From contig CALNVZ010003433.1 of the NCBI GenBank assembly GCA_940671915.1, positions 34,424,476 through 34,488,475 of the forward strand: a stretch of DNA of 64,000 nt. The letters run 5' to 3'. Made by a program: the position numbers and the translations under genes. Every line of letters starts with the position of its first letter. Positions within the stretch are counted from its first letter, which is position 1. This stretch comes from Paracentrotus lividus (Eukaryota; Echinodermata; Echinoidea; Camarodonta; Echinidae). Under the pieces are notes generated by a model that was not told the DNA's origin, did no database searches, and saw only the letters and a program-made list of their open reading frames with translations. Of the stretch, positions 45,562-57,979 are shown one piece after another.

Positions 45562-46505
45562 ACACTGTAAAAAAACAATACAGCAAAGTGATGTTAGCAG
45601 AGTCGCCATACGAAAATGTAATTTGAAATAACAGTTTTGCTGTAAATTTCTCCTCTAATAATTAATGAAAGAGAAGAAAAAAATCATTAGAGTTCTACAG
45701 TGCGTCCCAAAAAGAACTATACACTTTTAAATATCTACCGAATAGAAAAATATATGACTATTGGGAACACGGGTTATAAATATATAAAGCTTATATCCTC
45801 AACTATCATTATGATACAAAAAATTCCGAAAATAACACATGCTTCAGTGATTAATGCCCACTTTTGTAAAGGACACAAAAATTACCGTGCGCAGGAATTC
45901 ACTATTCATTTTGCACCTGGTTATGGAACGCCATGAATAAGTCAAATTAATGATGGAATCAATCGGCCAACAAAGACAAAAATAAAGTGAAGTCAAGCAA
46001 AATTTAATGATATGAAAACAAAACAGTGAAACAGTACATTTTTGCATAATATTGATTGTTTTTCTAACTTTTGGTTTATTTTTTTACTCTGTTTGCTGAT
46101 TTATTCCATCATTAATTTTGACTCCTTCATGGCGTTCCATAAACAGGTGCAAAATGAATAGTGAATGCCTGCGCAGGGTAATAAATGCTTTATTTTTGGA
46201 ATTTTTGGTGTCATAATGATAGTTGAGGATATGAGCTTTATGTACATATAAACACTTTACCCAAGAATCTTATTATCTTTATTTGGTAGCCATTTCAAAA
46301 GTGTATAGTTCTTTTTGGGACGCACTGTATAGCTTACATATTTGGTTAAAACGGGAAAAATGTGTTACTCCTGATGTATATTTTGTATTTCTCACGTAAT
46401 TATTAGCAGGAGAAATTTACAGTAAAACTGTTTTTTAAATTACATTTTTTATGGCGACTCTGCTGACAGCAGATTTGCTGTAAAAATACAAACATTTTTT
46501 ACAGT
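45562..46505. mobile_element. CACTGTAAAAAA MITE, copy 3 (split by a mariner-like MITE)
   Basis: Left part 45562-45697, right part 46328-46505 ending TTTTTTACAGTG. The break lies at the TA in ATTAGAGTTTTATAGC of copy 1, where the element at 45698-46327 inserted. Confidence 0.75.
45698..46327. mobile_element. Tc1/mariner-like MITE flanked by TA
   Basis: The ends CAGTGCGTCCCAAAAAGAAC and GTTCTTTTTGGGACGCACTG are perfect inverted repeats. TA on each side corresponds to a single TA in the uninterrupted copy at 44332-44653. A 630-bp foldback without transposase. Confidence 0.85.
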
Positions 46506-46671
46506 GCAGGTAAGTGCAGTTAAAAAAGCAGATCATAATAATAATGCAATTAATTTGTACCACATCGTAAAAGTTTTGGCCATATGCTTTTGCAAACTAT
46601 TACCGAGGTATAGGTGGGGCTTTGTCTTCGGGTTCAAACTGCATGGGCATAAAGAAAGGGAATATCCTATA

Positions 46672-47048
46672 CACTGTAAAAAATATATGTTTTTTTTACA
46701 GCAAATCTGCTGTCAGCAGAGTCGCCATAAAAAATATAATTCAAAAAACAGTTTTGTTGTAAGTTTCTCCTGCAAATAATTACGTGAGAAATACAAAATA
46801 TACATCAGGAGTAACACATTTGTTCCGTTTTAACCAAATACGTATGCTATAAATCTCTAATGATATTTTTCCTTCTCTTTCATCAATTCTTAACATGCCT
46901 AAGGGAGAAATTTATAGCAAAACTGTATTTTAAATTACATTTTTGCATGGCGACTCTGCTGACATCACTTTGCTGTATTTTTTCTGTATATTATTTTTTA
47001 TTTATTTATTTATTTTATTATTATTATTATTATTTTTTTTACAGTGTA
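46672..47048. mobile_element. CACTGTAAAAAA MITE, copy 4 (opposite orientation)
   Basis: Starts ACACTGTAAAAAATATATG and ends TTTTTTACAGTGT. Internal landmarks appear in reverse order to copies 1-3. A TTTATT/TTATTA expansion sits near the right end. Confidence 0.75.
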
Positions 47049-48327
47049 TACACAACATTAGGGCCCCCAAAATGTGAAAATGTGATGGTGTTTTAACAAC
47101 CTAACGAAAAATTGTACTATTTTGTTTTTGATTGATTGGTTGTTTAAAAACAATACAATTGCAAAAGGGGAGGGGCGGTGAAATCATTGATATTTTGGGC
47201 TAATATTCAAAGTTGTTTAGGCATTGGCAGGAAAACAGGTTGCTGCAGCCTTAATCATGTCAATATAAAACTGACCCGCTCAGTCGAAACTTAACTGGCC
47301 AATACATTAACATTTCATAAACCCTACTGCGCTATGCCTATTCGCTTTGCAAACCAACGTTTTGAATGAATGATCTTGGTTGGCAAAAGAAAGAAAATTA
47401 ATTCAAAATAATGTACATTACAAGATGACCTCTATATACAGTGCGTCCCAAAAAGAACTATACACTTTTGAAATGGCTGCCAAATAAAAAATATATGATT
47501 TCAGGTAATGAAATTTACATGTATGGAAAGCTCATCATCCATACTTTCATATGACACCAAAAAGTCCGAAAATGAGTCATGCATGAATGAGCAGCGTTCA
47601 CTTTTGTAAAAGGTATTGAAATTAGGGTGCGCAGGAATTGCCCTACCAATTTGTATGAGGAAAGTAATTTGGAGCTTATATGCAGAATTACGGATCAATT
47701 ATGATGAGTTGGGGTTTGCTAAGTGAAATTTGTGGAAATGGGGACTATAATTTCATGCATGAGTGAACAGGAATATGTATTTTCTATTGTTGCATTGTAA
47801 CTTTCCAAGGTGTATTCAGTGGTGTGTTAGTGGTAGTCAGGATGGGGTGCAGAACAGGTGAGATGCGGGGTAATGTTTTGATCACTTTTGATGATCTTAA
47901 TGTCCAACATCAGTGACATTCTTTTTTTTTTTTTTTTTTTCAACAAACAGGTTGTGCATCGAAAGAGGAGGAGGACACGTTAAGACATTGAACGTACAGA
48001 ATTTTATTTTCATTTTGCACTATCAGATCCCCCCTTCTTTTTGTTTTGTTACAGGATGGATGAAACAGTTTCAAAATCGAAAAGAACAAAATTCAACTGA
48101 AAAATAAAGACTGACATGTTAATTTCACAAATTTGTGTTACACCGTACCATATTCCTTGATAAAAGTCCAAATTGCTAAAATGACTGGATAGTTGGTTGG
48201 TTCATCAATTGAGTTGATTGATTTATTGGATAACAGTAAGACATGGTGAGTAAAATAACTGTATGAAGATGATGTAATGCTTGATTGATTAGTTGAAACA
48301 TTTGGAGACTGGTACACTGTTTATTAA

Positions 48328-48911
48328 AGGAGATGAAACCCAAGGATTCAGTTGAATTGTATGAAACAAAAAAAAAAAATCAAAGAAACAGATTAAAGAA
48401 AGTTTGAGAACAATTAAATAAATAACAAGAAAGTTATGTGCATTTGAATGTTGTGATCACTAACGCTATGGAGATCCTCACACTGGCAACAGGCCCAAGA
48501 TGTGTCATGTCACACATGAACAACTCTCCCATATGACATTAAAAAAAATACCAAAAATACTTCTTTTTCCCCATTCTAATGCTAGTACAGACTCTTCACC
48601 AATGATTATATTTTATGAACCTGTATTACATGTCCTCCCATGAAAAGAATCTCAGATCTTTTAATGGAATGAATAAAAAAGACAATTTGAGTGAAATATG
48701 TACAAAAGTAATGGGGAAGTTGTTCATGTTTGACATCACACATCTTGGGCCCGTTGCCAATGTGATGATCCCCATAGCGGTAGTGATCACAACATTCAAA
48801 TGCTCATATCTTTGTTATTATTCATTCATTTTTTCTCAAATTTTCATTGATCAGCTTCTTTGATTTTTCTGTTTCGTACAATTTAATGCATTCCTAGGGT
48901 TTCCTTTCCCT
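48328..48911. mobile_element. 584-bp TTAA foldback element
   Basis: Flanked by TTAA at 48324-48327 and 48912-48915. It begins AGGAGATGAAACCCAAGGA and ends TCCTAGGGTTTCCTTTCCCT. Inner arms share CTATGGAGATC/GATCCCCATAG and CAAGATGTGT/ACACATCTTG. Same size class as the elements at 44751 and 61919. Confidence 0.75.
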
Positions 48912-48914
48912 TTA

Positions 48915-49060
48915 AAGGCCCGGCCCCATTGGCGGTAGGATTAATTGCGCATGAGTTGCGTATACAAATTTCGTTCATCCGCAACAAAAAAACAAAAACA
49001 AAACAAAAAATCCGCAATTCATACGCAAATCATCCTAAAAAGCCGGTGGGACCGCGCCTT
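48915..49060. mobile_element. 146-bp MITE with AAGGCCCGG ends, copy 1
   Basis: The left end AAGGCCCGGCCCCATTGGCG is inverted as CCGGTGGGACCGCGCCTT. The inner GCGTATACAAATTTCG and CAATTCATACGCAAATC also pair. A second copy is at 55841-55985. Confidence 0.75.
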
Positions 49061-49257
49061 ATGTGATTGCTAGCTGGGTGTTGATTGTCTAATTTATGTG
49101 ACTGATTGATTGAAAGATTGATAGATTGTCATCAACCATCCCAATTTGGGTAAATGTGAGTAGACCGGGATGCGGGAAGGTAGTCAGGATAATTGGATTG
49201 GAGTAGAAACCAATGAATATGAATGGTCAAAAACACACCCATATGCATGCAAAAGAG

Positions 49258-49333
49258 AGGAGAGAGAGAGATAGATAGAAAGGGAGGGAGACAGGGAGAG
49301 AAAGAAAGATGAGAGAGAGGGAGAGAGGGATGA

Positions 49334-49383
<50 letters not shown>

Positions 49384-49415
49384 GAAGGGAGAGAAAAGGA
49401 AGAGAGAGAGATTAA
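49258..49415. repeat. GA-rich microsatellite
   Basis: Interrupted GA repeats with GGGAG and GATAGATAG variants. It lies inside the mariner-like foldback. Confidence 0.85.
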
Positions 49416-49840
49416 ACACACCACTGAAGGACCTCACTAAATATACCTTGGAAAGTTACAATGCAACAATGGGAAATACATATTCCTGTTCACTCATGCA
49501 TGAAATTGTTATCCCCAATTCCACACATTTCACTTAGCAAACCCCAACTCATCATAATTGATCAGTAATTCTGTATATCATCCTCAATTCCATAAGCTCC
49601 AAATGACTTTCCTCATACAAATTGGTAGGGCAATTCCTGCGCACCCTAAATTCCATACCCTTTACAAAAGTGAACGCTGCTCATTCATGCATGACTTTTT
49701 TTTCGGACTTTTTTGGTGTCATATGAAAGTATGGACAATGAGCTTTCCATACATGTAAATTAAAAAATATATACATATTTATTTTTTATTTGGCAGCCAT
49801 TTCAAAAGTGGTTAGTTCTTTTTGGGACGCACTCTATATA

Positions 49841-51331
49841 GGGTGGTATCTCACTTCGCGGAGACGTCTCCACGACAGAATAGAAAATTTCGTCTCCGCG
49901 ACGGATAACAAGTATTAGAAACGTCTCCGATATCGCGGAGACGTCTCCGAGACGTCTCCACAACATTTTTATGAAAAAAAAATAATAAAAATCTGAAGTA
50001 GTCCCAAATCCGTCTCCGCGATATCGGAGACGTTTCCAATACTACTTATCAGTGGCGTAGACAGGTCCTCGAATGGGGGGGGGATGATTCGTGGTCCAGA
50101 GACTCATATTGCCCAAAATTTGGAGGTAAACGAAACTGTGTTTTTGTATCATACACACAAAGAAGGGCAAAAAATGTCGCTGGGGGGGGGGGTTGCGCCG
50201 AATTTCCTCAGCATATATAATTTCAGGCGAGCGCGAAGCGCGAGCGGAAAATTTGAGGTAAACCAGACGCCTGTGTTTTTTCTTGTATCTATACACACAA
50301 AGAAGGGGCAAAAAAAGGCCGATATTGGGGGTTGTATGAATTTCCTCACCAAATATATACGATTCCAGGCGAGCGCGAAGCGCGAGCGAAAATTTTGAGC
50401 AAACAAGAGGGGTTTTTTTTTAATTTTTTTTATCTAATAAGTATAGGCCTACACACATAGACGGGCCAAAAAAGGGCCGATTTAGGGGGTTGCGCGCCGA
50501 ATTTCCTTAGCAAATATACAATTCCAGGAGAGCGGAAAATTTTGAGGTAAACGAGAAGTGTTTTTTGTATATATACACACAAAGAAGGGGCAAAAAAGGG
50601 CCGATTTTGGGGGTTGCGCCGAATTACCTCAGCAAATATACAAGGCTTGCATAATAAAAATAAGAAATTAAACAACATGCCGTACCAGAAGGGTTTATGT
50701 GCCAACTTTTCATTTCCTGTAAGCGAGCGCGAAGCGCGAGCTTAAAAAAAAAAAAGAAGCAATTTAGGGGCCTGAGCCCGATTTCGTATCCACAAAGGGG
50801 TTATTCTGCAAAATACACCGAGAGCTGCATAGGCCTACACCTCTAATACACCTCTGCAAATATTATTATATTGAAAATACAATTATAAGTATGAATACAA
50901 CTAAAATAAACATATAGTGTAAATAGACTAATAGAAATAGAACTCTAGGGAGAAAAACAAAATAATTTCCCTGGAAATAATAACATAAGTATAGGCCTAG
51001 GCCTAAATAATAAATAAATATATAATAGATATAGAAATAATTAATCTAGATTTAATAATGATAATAATATGCGAGCGCGAAGCGCGAGCGAATTTTTTTA
51101 GAGCTCTGTGGAAAAAAAAGGAGTGTGCAAAGCCCATTCAGCCTTAAAAAAAAATACATATCACCCGTGAAAAGTGGGGGGGGGGATGATTGCACATGCC
51201 ATCCCCCCCCCCACTTTGTGAGTTGGGGGGGGGGGATGCATCCCCCCATCTCCCCGCTGTCTACGCCCCTGCTACTTATCCATCGCGGAGACGAAATTTT
51301 CTATTCTGTCGCGGAGACGTAGGTACCACCC
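49841..51331. mobile_element. GGAGACGTCTCC MITE split by a hAT element
   Basis: The left part 49841-50049 begins GGGTGGTATCTCACTTCGCG. The right part 51272-51331 ends ACGTAGGTACCACCC. The palindrome GGAGACGTCTCC repeats several times. A hAT element at 50050-51271 split it. Confidence 0.7.
50050..51271. mobile_element. 1.2 kb hAT-like element with 8-bp target duplication
   Basis: The ends CAGTGGCGTAGACAG and CTGTCTACGCCCCTG are inverted with one mismatch. The 8-bp duplication CTACTTAT stands at 50042-50049 and 51272-51279. The interior has GCGAGCGCGAAGCGCGAGC copies near 50228, 50373, 50722 and 51072, each followed by similar text (ACACACAAAGAAGGGGCAAA). No transposase frame. Confidence 0.85.
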
Positions 51332-51376
51332 TATATTGTCAGGCCGAACAACAAGAATGTATTTGAAAAAGTGTAA

Positions 51377-51773
51377 GGGTGGTATTTCACTTTGCGGAGA
51401 TGTCTCCGCGACGGATAAGATTTATTAGAAACGTCTCCGAGACGTCTCCGCGACATTTTTGAAAAAACTGTGACAAAGCAGTTTCAAAGAACCGTCTCAA
51501 AGTAGTTTCCGCGACACATCATGAAAATGAAATGAAAATTTTTGAACTTGTTACGGAGACGTACCCGCGACGTTTCATGAGTTGCGGAAAATTTCGTCTC
51601 CGCGACGGATAAAAAGTATTAGAGACGTCTCCGCGATATCGGAGACGTCTCTAAATATGAGACGTCTCCGATATCGCGGAGACGTCTGTGATCACAGACG
51701 TCTCTAAATACTTTTTATCCATCGCGGGAACGATTCCGCCGCGGAGACGTCTCCGCGAAGTGAGATACCACCC
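51377..51773. mobile_element. 397-bp GGAGACGTCTCC MITE
   Basis: Starts GGGTGGTATTTCACTTTGCG and ends CGCGAAGTGAGATACCACCC. The interior is packed with GAGACGTCTC palindromes and CGCGACGGAT/ATCGCGG phrases. A sister of the copy at 49841-51331. Confidence 0.8.
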
Positions 51774-52078
51774 GAAGCGGCGGATTTATAATTTAGAGAG
51801 GGACAGTCACTGCAGAATACAATTTGAGAAGCGTTGGTAGGGGGGGGGGGGGCTCATGGTAAAGATGTCAATTTTCGGGGACATTATTGTAGTATCACGC
51901 GTAGATATTTTAGTTATTCCCATAGAATAGAAGGACATCATCGGGATTGGCGATAAGGTGGCGTCAAGTTTAATTATGATTTTTCCTTCACAATGCTTGA
52001 TAATGCAGCTTCAATGTGAAAGTCAGAGGTCAACCATGTGGGCGTGTCTCCCAGCCTATAAACATTATGCGTAATAAT

Positions 52079-52665
52079 AGTGTGGGATCCTATGTAGTTT
52101 CGTTTGCAAGTCATGTTAAATGTTTTTGCCAAATTATAATGCCATTTCCAGGTTGTTAATCATCAGATAAATTGACCTTTGACCTATTTTAAAGGTCATA
52201 ATGGTCACCAGAATGTGGCAACAATATAAGGCTAGTATGATTCACGTTTTAATCTTGATTGTTTTTTTATTAATATTGTCTATGGATATGTTGTGTCTGA
52301 TCGCAAGTCAACTTGACTCTAATATGCATTCAATTATGCATAAATAAACTAATTTGAATATTGCTCAAAACTGACTGGTCGGGTGAAAAAAAATGATAAT
52401 TGACTTATAATTGCTAGTTATAACATTACCTACAATTTGATACCAAATTTGACACAATTTGAACAAAATTATGTTTATGTTAATGAAGCCTGACCTTTGA
52501 CCTTCATTTTGGGTTACAAAAGGTCAATTAAAAAATTGGCGACATATATTTTCTGATTCGTGTGATCAAGTAGAACATTATATATAGATGTTGCCAAACA
52601 TTAACATGACTTGCAAACGAAACCTATATTTACCCCACAGGATACCACACTATAAACTGTGTTCA
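52079..52665. mobile_element. Foldback with two DR1 nuclear-receptor half-site pairs
   Basis: About 85 bp at 52079-52165 (GTGTGGGATCC…GTTTCGTTTGCAAGTCATG) recurs inverted at 52580-52665. Each half has TGACCTTTGACCT (52173-52185 and 52491-52503), the complement of AGGTCAAAGGTCA. Confidence 0.65.
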
Positions 52666-55504
52666 TGAACATTGGCCAACAGTGAGATCGTGAGAATGTT
52701 GCTTTAAAAAATGCTAGGCATTATTAGATATCACTTTCATCTAAGATTAACTTGATTCGGCTTATATCAGGTATATAGGATGAAATAATTAGATGCTTGT
52801 AATATTATTGTAGAAGGGATCTCTCCACTGTAAAGAGAATTATTATCATTATTTTTTTTTTTATTGGAACCTGGTTCTCGGAATCCAGTTTTGAATACAG
52901 AACGGTTGGGGCATAGGGTAAGTTAAAGGGATTAAGTAGCTTTCAAAAACAAGAGCAATTATACCAAGATTAATAGAATTATATTGCTCCAACAGTAAAA
53001 ACAAACTACTGAAAGTTTCAGATCAAATGGAAGTCATTTACTACCTTAAAACAGTGAAACAAACAATGCCCAGCATACAGCCGAACACCAGTACCCTCAT
53101 GCTGAGAGCTAACCAGGTCGCTAGAGAAGGGGGAATTTACAACAGGAAATGGGTGTGTGGAAAAGCACATGGCTTTATAAACCATCCGGTGTTGGTTTAT
53201 AAATTTTGAGTATGAAATCATTGATATCTCGAAGGTAAAGCAAGCAATTAGCTTGCAATTTTGCAGAGATACCAGACTGACCTAAGTGTTTATAATTATG
53301 TTGGCAAAATAAGCTAAATCGAATAAATGTGATTTGAATATCATTCAATGTTACTGCATCCCTTTAACGTCTCAAAATCGGTGGTCCAGAAAGGGAGCGC
53401 CACAACCTAAAAATTAGCGGGAAAAGGAGATGCATTGCATGTGAGACGGAAGCATCCCTGCTTCCATTATAAAAAGGTGATTTATTGAATTCCTTTTGTG
53501 GACCGATGTATATAAGTAGGCCTACAAAGTCATAGAAGATGCATATGCCACAATAACATCATCATATTGAGCAATCCATTTCTCGGCTATATACTTGTTT
53601 GCCAAAAATGACTCCCAATCGATCATTTACAATTTACACTTTGCTATTCGATGCAAATACTGCTAGGCACTCAACAGGAATCAGTATCACCTCCAAAACT
53701 TATGATGGATCAAGGTGTGTCAGCCTGCAGACCTGCCAGACCAAAGATTAATCTCTCTGAGCACTGCAGACTTCAGGCTTTGAAATCCGCTCAGATTTGG
53801 ATAATTCATAAAAGAGCCTTGCCTTCCACGGTTGGGCGGGGTTGAGCCAAAGCGACGCCATGCATGAATAGGCGCATTCCATCGCATTTATTGCGCCTTT
53901 TGTGTGCCTCTTTCCCTTGACTTCGTCTATTCATAGAGCGCCCCCTTGCAGAGATTCATCATAGATTTCGCGGAGAATGGGATTTGAAAAGAAGTGTTAT
54001 TCATGAAGGATTATTGCAGTCCCAATAGGAAGAATAGATCTTTTGATCTATGTACTTGACCTTATAGTGGTAATCTGTAAAAGATATTAGCGATCATGAC
54101 GTAATCACGATAGTCCAATTATTATGAAGAAAACTGTTGAAATTACTCCTAAATGGATGCCGGATACATGGTTCCAATTAATCGCATTAATGAACCCTCG
54201 CGTTATCTTAATTAGAGCTTAATACTCCTGGGCAAAATAGTCATAATAAATGTCAAAACATAACGACGGATTCAATGAAAGTTTTGTTATGTTACATCAA
54301 AACAGATCATCTGGTTAGTATAGGTCGTTAATCCGAAAGTTCGTTATTCCTAACAACATGCGTAAGTTCAGAAAAAAAAAAATCAAGTTAGTCTGTCGGA
54401 AAAGAAATGAGATTCATTCATCCGAAAATGAAATCACACCAACACTGTAATCCATTTCCATTTTTGGTTTAACCTACCTTATTTCACTTCCGGATTAATA
54501 TTGGACCCTGTTTTATTTTATTTTATTGAAAAATCTTTGAATAACAAAAGGAACCTCCGGACAACTTCCTGCAACAAAATGTCTGGATAATTGACCTCTA
54601 GGCCTATTAATGTTCTGATTGATGTAACTTCGGTACATGAAATATTTGGACTAACGAAGCTTTTCCCTTTTAGGGTACCAAACAAACAAAACAAAAAGAC
54701 TTTGCATAGGTTGTAAGATTTCACTTTTGCCGACAAATCACCCAACAATTTTATTCTTGATAGACGTTTTTTGAACGCTGGTTATAAACCGTATGTATGA
54801 TACACTACTGACGCCCCATATCTGCTTTCAACAGATTACTAAAAAATCAAAACCTCAGTTGACGCTTAGTTAAATCTTCTTTTAAAGTGCGTCATTTTAA
54901 TCCTTTTTCACGTAGTAGAAGTCGTATAGGTGTACTTTCTACGGATTAGTGTTGAAAAGTTACTTTTAATCCGAACTACATAAGATGGTGGGTATTATCT
55001 TCTGGAAATGTAGTCTCCTAGTCTGCTACTAAATGGATTACAATGTACTTCCCTGTCGAACCTGTCCTTGTCAGATGATTTTATCAGCTTTATCATTTTT
55101 TTTTTAAATCCGACTTCTTGAAGCCAATACGAACCGGCTAGCAGCCCTGTATAGCACCACTTTAAGTCCTGAACTACTCAATCTGGCCCGTTTCATCACC
55201 CATAATGCACTATTTTGAGCAATAGGCCCACTTGAAAGAAAACACTATTATTTGCTCCTCAGTGCATTTCTACCGCAATAGTTATGTTGCCATAAAAGTA
55301 GACAAGTACTTTTCTCCTCAAACATTTTAGTTTCCAGCCGGGCTCACACCTTTGCGTTAGTGGCTTGCGTTCGGTTGCTTTAGCTGAAAGAAGCCCAACG
55401 CAGCCGAAAGAAGCCAAATTTTCAGTAGTGCTTACACTATTGCATATGGCATGTATGGAGCTCGGTGTAATCAACATAAGAGGTAGTTTTCATTCATGCG
55501 TAAA

Positions 55505-56095
55505 CAGATATGGTTGATTGAGCTAATTAATGTAATTTTCATAACTTTCTGTGATCACTGAAGCATAACTTGTAATGCTCCGATGATCATGACTTGATCA
55601 TTCTATTTTCCAAAGATGAAAGGATATCCTTTCATTAATTTGATACACAATTTCGGTCATTTTGACAGGAATTAAAAATGAGATACATCATGTGGACACC
55701 CCCTGTAAAAACTCAACGGAAGACATTTTAACTTGAATTTCATTTGCCAAAATACGTTTATAAAAATGAGTAATGCTGATAGAAATACTATGAATCATAT
55801 CTAATTACCGGGTAAGGCATATTATGTTATCAAAAATCTAAAGGCCCGGTCCCACTGACGGGAGGATTAATCGCGCATGGGTTGCGTATACAAATTTCGT
55901 TCATCCGCAACAAAAAACAAAAACAAAACAAACAATCCGCAATTCATACGCAAATCATCCTAAAAAGCCAGTGGGACCGCGCCTTGAATGACTAAGCTGG
56001 GATCATCGAGGCACTTACAGGCTACGGTTCAGTGATCACAGAAAGGTATGAAAATGACATTAATTTGCTCAGTTGACCATATTTGTCTATGGATG
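55505..56095. mobile_element. Foldback element with a central MITE insertion
   Basis: The left arm (ATGGTTGATTGAGCTAATTA…CTTTCTGTGATCACTGAA) recurs inverted at about 55985-56095. The 145-bp CCCGG MITE sits next to the right arm. Confidence 0.6.
55841..55985. mobile_element. 145-bp MITE with AAGGCCCGG ends, copy 2
   Basis: The ends AAGGCCCGGTCCCACTG and CAGTGGGACCGCGCCTT are near-perfect inverted repeats. The sequence is almost identical to 48915-49060, which suggests recent activity. Confidence 0.8.
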
Positions 56096-56739
56096 AACGA
56101 ACATGATACCTAATGTTGATCAAACCCATGCAAGGCTAAATTACTTGTCTTGAATTTGGTTGATATGAGTAACACCATAAACACACTGAAATTTCGTAAG
56201 ATTTCATGTACTCATTATACCATGGAGGTTGAATAATTTTGCATGGAACTGTATCTCATAATATCTATCTTTGAATATTTTATGGCTATTTTCCAGAACA
56301 TAAGGCTGCACACATGCATACCCCAAAATAACCCACAAAGTAATTAGCTTATCACCTGTTTACAAAGGTATTTACAGTTAATAGTTCACATATATTAAAC
56401 AAAAAAAGAAAGAAGTTTATAATACATAAGGCCTACTTTCAAATAACTAATTATTGCAATGTTTCCATGTATGTCATTATCATAAGTTTATCATATCAAT
56501 CAGTAACATGGTATCTAGGGTATCTAGGTCTGCAGTGACCGCATCAATACAGCAGATCCGGCGAGAACACCGATTGATGGTTGGTTGGTTCTCCATATAG
56601 ATGGCGCTTGTCAATCTCGAAGATTATTTGCGCCAGGCTCGATCGTGTATATAGTTTTGGCGCAGGCTTCAAAAGTTAAGCCCACGAGCGACTTTCCTTT
56701 GTGAAGTTTTGTTAGATATGGGTTTAAATTAGTATTTTG

Positions 56740-56773
<34 letters not shown>

Positions 56774-57837
56774 AAAAGCATAAAAGTGAAAGGTTGTGTT
56801 TAATTGCAAGATTGTTCATGGAAAACGCATTTTTTTTAATGCACGCATATAAAAAAGATTGAGAGATAAAAACATTATTCCCTTAAGGGGGCGCCAGATA
56901 CATTATTAGATGCAAGAAGATGATGGCGATCAGTCATATTTGATTATTATCACCAAAATGTTTTGTGATTTCCTACTTTGTAGCATAAAGCTATTTTTTT
57001 GTTTACCTTTTTCTCCCTTTTTGTTTTAAAAACAAAACAAGAACAAAACAAGAAATTGTCTTCTCAATTACACAATTTAATCATCTAAATTGCCTCAGTA
57101 AAGTTTATAAAACACTTCAGAGAAAATTACCATGATTTTCACATTTTAGAGAAAACAATGGTAAATAGTACACAAGTGCTGTGGAGTTGTACAGCAATTT
57201 GAGCTAGTAATTTAATTATGTTTCAGAATCATAATGTTTTACCCCTTTTTACCATCCATAAAAAGCAAATACTCTTCACAATCTTCATGCGTATAAGCCT
57301 AATTACCAGACAAATTGTAACAGAAGAGATAATGATGCAATTTATCAATCACATTTAATTGCAAAGTACTAATACTGGGCAAGCTCAGCTGCATATGACA
57401 TTGCAAACGTAATAAAAACACAGACACAAGTCAATCTTATGAAAATACCTCATATATTGTACTCACAGTAAACAGAAGTATCCTTCATAAAAAAATTAAA
57501 TTAAGAGTACTTTTTCATGATTAATTTCAGAAATTTATCAATAATATAGAACTTGGAGGTCTATAGGAAAGTTAATCATTCATGTTCAACTTAATTGTTT
57601 GAATCAAATTCAATGGCAAGTATAATTTTAGATAATTTTGAGCATCTATTCGTTTACAGTTTCATACTTGGGAGTCTTTTACATTTGCATATACTAGTAC
57701 TTGAAAAGTATTTTCACAAATAATAATTTCTACCTCAATTACATAATTTCACAACTCACCCATTTTGGATGGGAGATCTCCCACTCTCCAGCTTGACTTT
57801 GAATTTTTCCAGCCCTAGCTGTATATCCACTCTTTAA

Positions 57838-57979
57838 AGGAAACCAATACCAAAGGAAATAATCACTTTTATAGGAAAGAGCATAATGAGCTATTTAAAA
57901 AAGTTTCATCAAAATCGGTTATAAAATAAGAAAGTTATGGAAGTTTGGAAAGTGATTATTTCCGTGGGTATCGGCCCCT
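57838..57979. mobile_element. 142-bp TTAA element (short derivative)
   Basis: TTAA at 57834-57837 and 57980-57983. The ends AGGAAACCAATACC and GGTATCGGCCCCT are inverted. The middle has GTTTCATCAAAATCGGTTAT and AAGTTATGGAAGTTT, almost identical to a block in the 589-bp foldback at 44751. Confidence 0.7.

Larger units (their letters stand above)
47439..49834. mobile_element. Large mariner-like foldback carrying nested MITEs
   Basis: The left end is CAGTGCGTCCCAAAAAGAAC and the right end AGTTCTTTTTGGGACGCACT. Arms of about 390 bp (47439-47830 and 49435-49834) share TGTATGGAAAGCTCAT, GCGCAGGAATTGCCC and CATGCATGA. The centre holds a TTAA foldback, a CCCGG MITE and a GA microsatellite, so it gained insertions. 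Confidence 0.75.

Noticed and set aside
49132..49437. 101-codon minus-strand frame
   Set aside because: Reads through the GA microsatellite; Ser/Leu repeats only.
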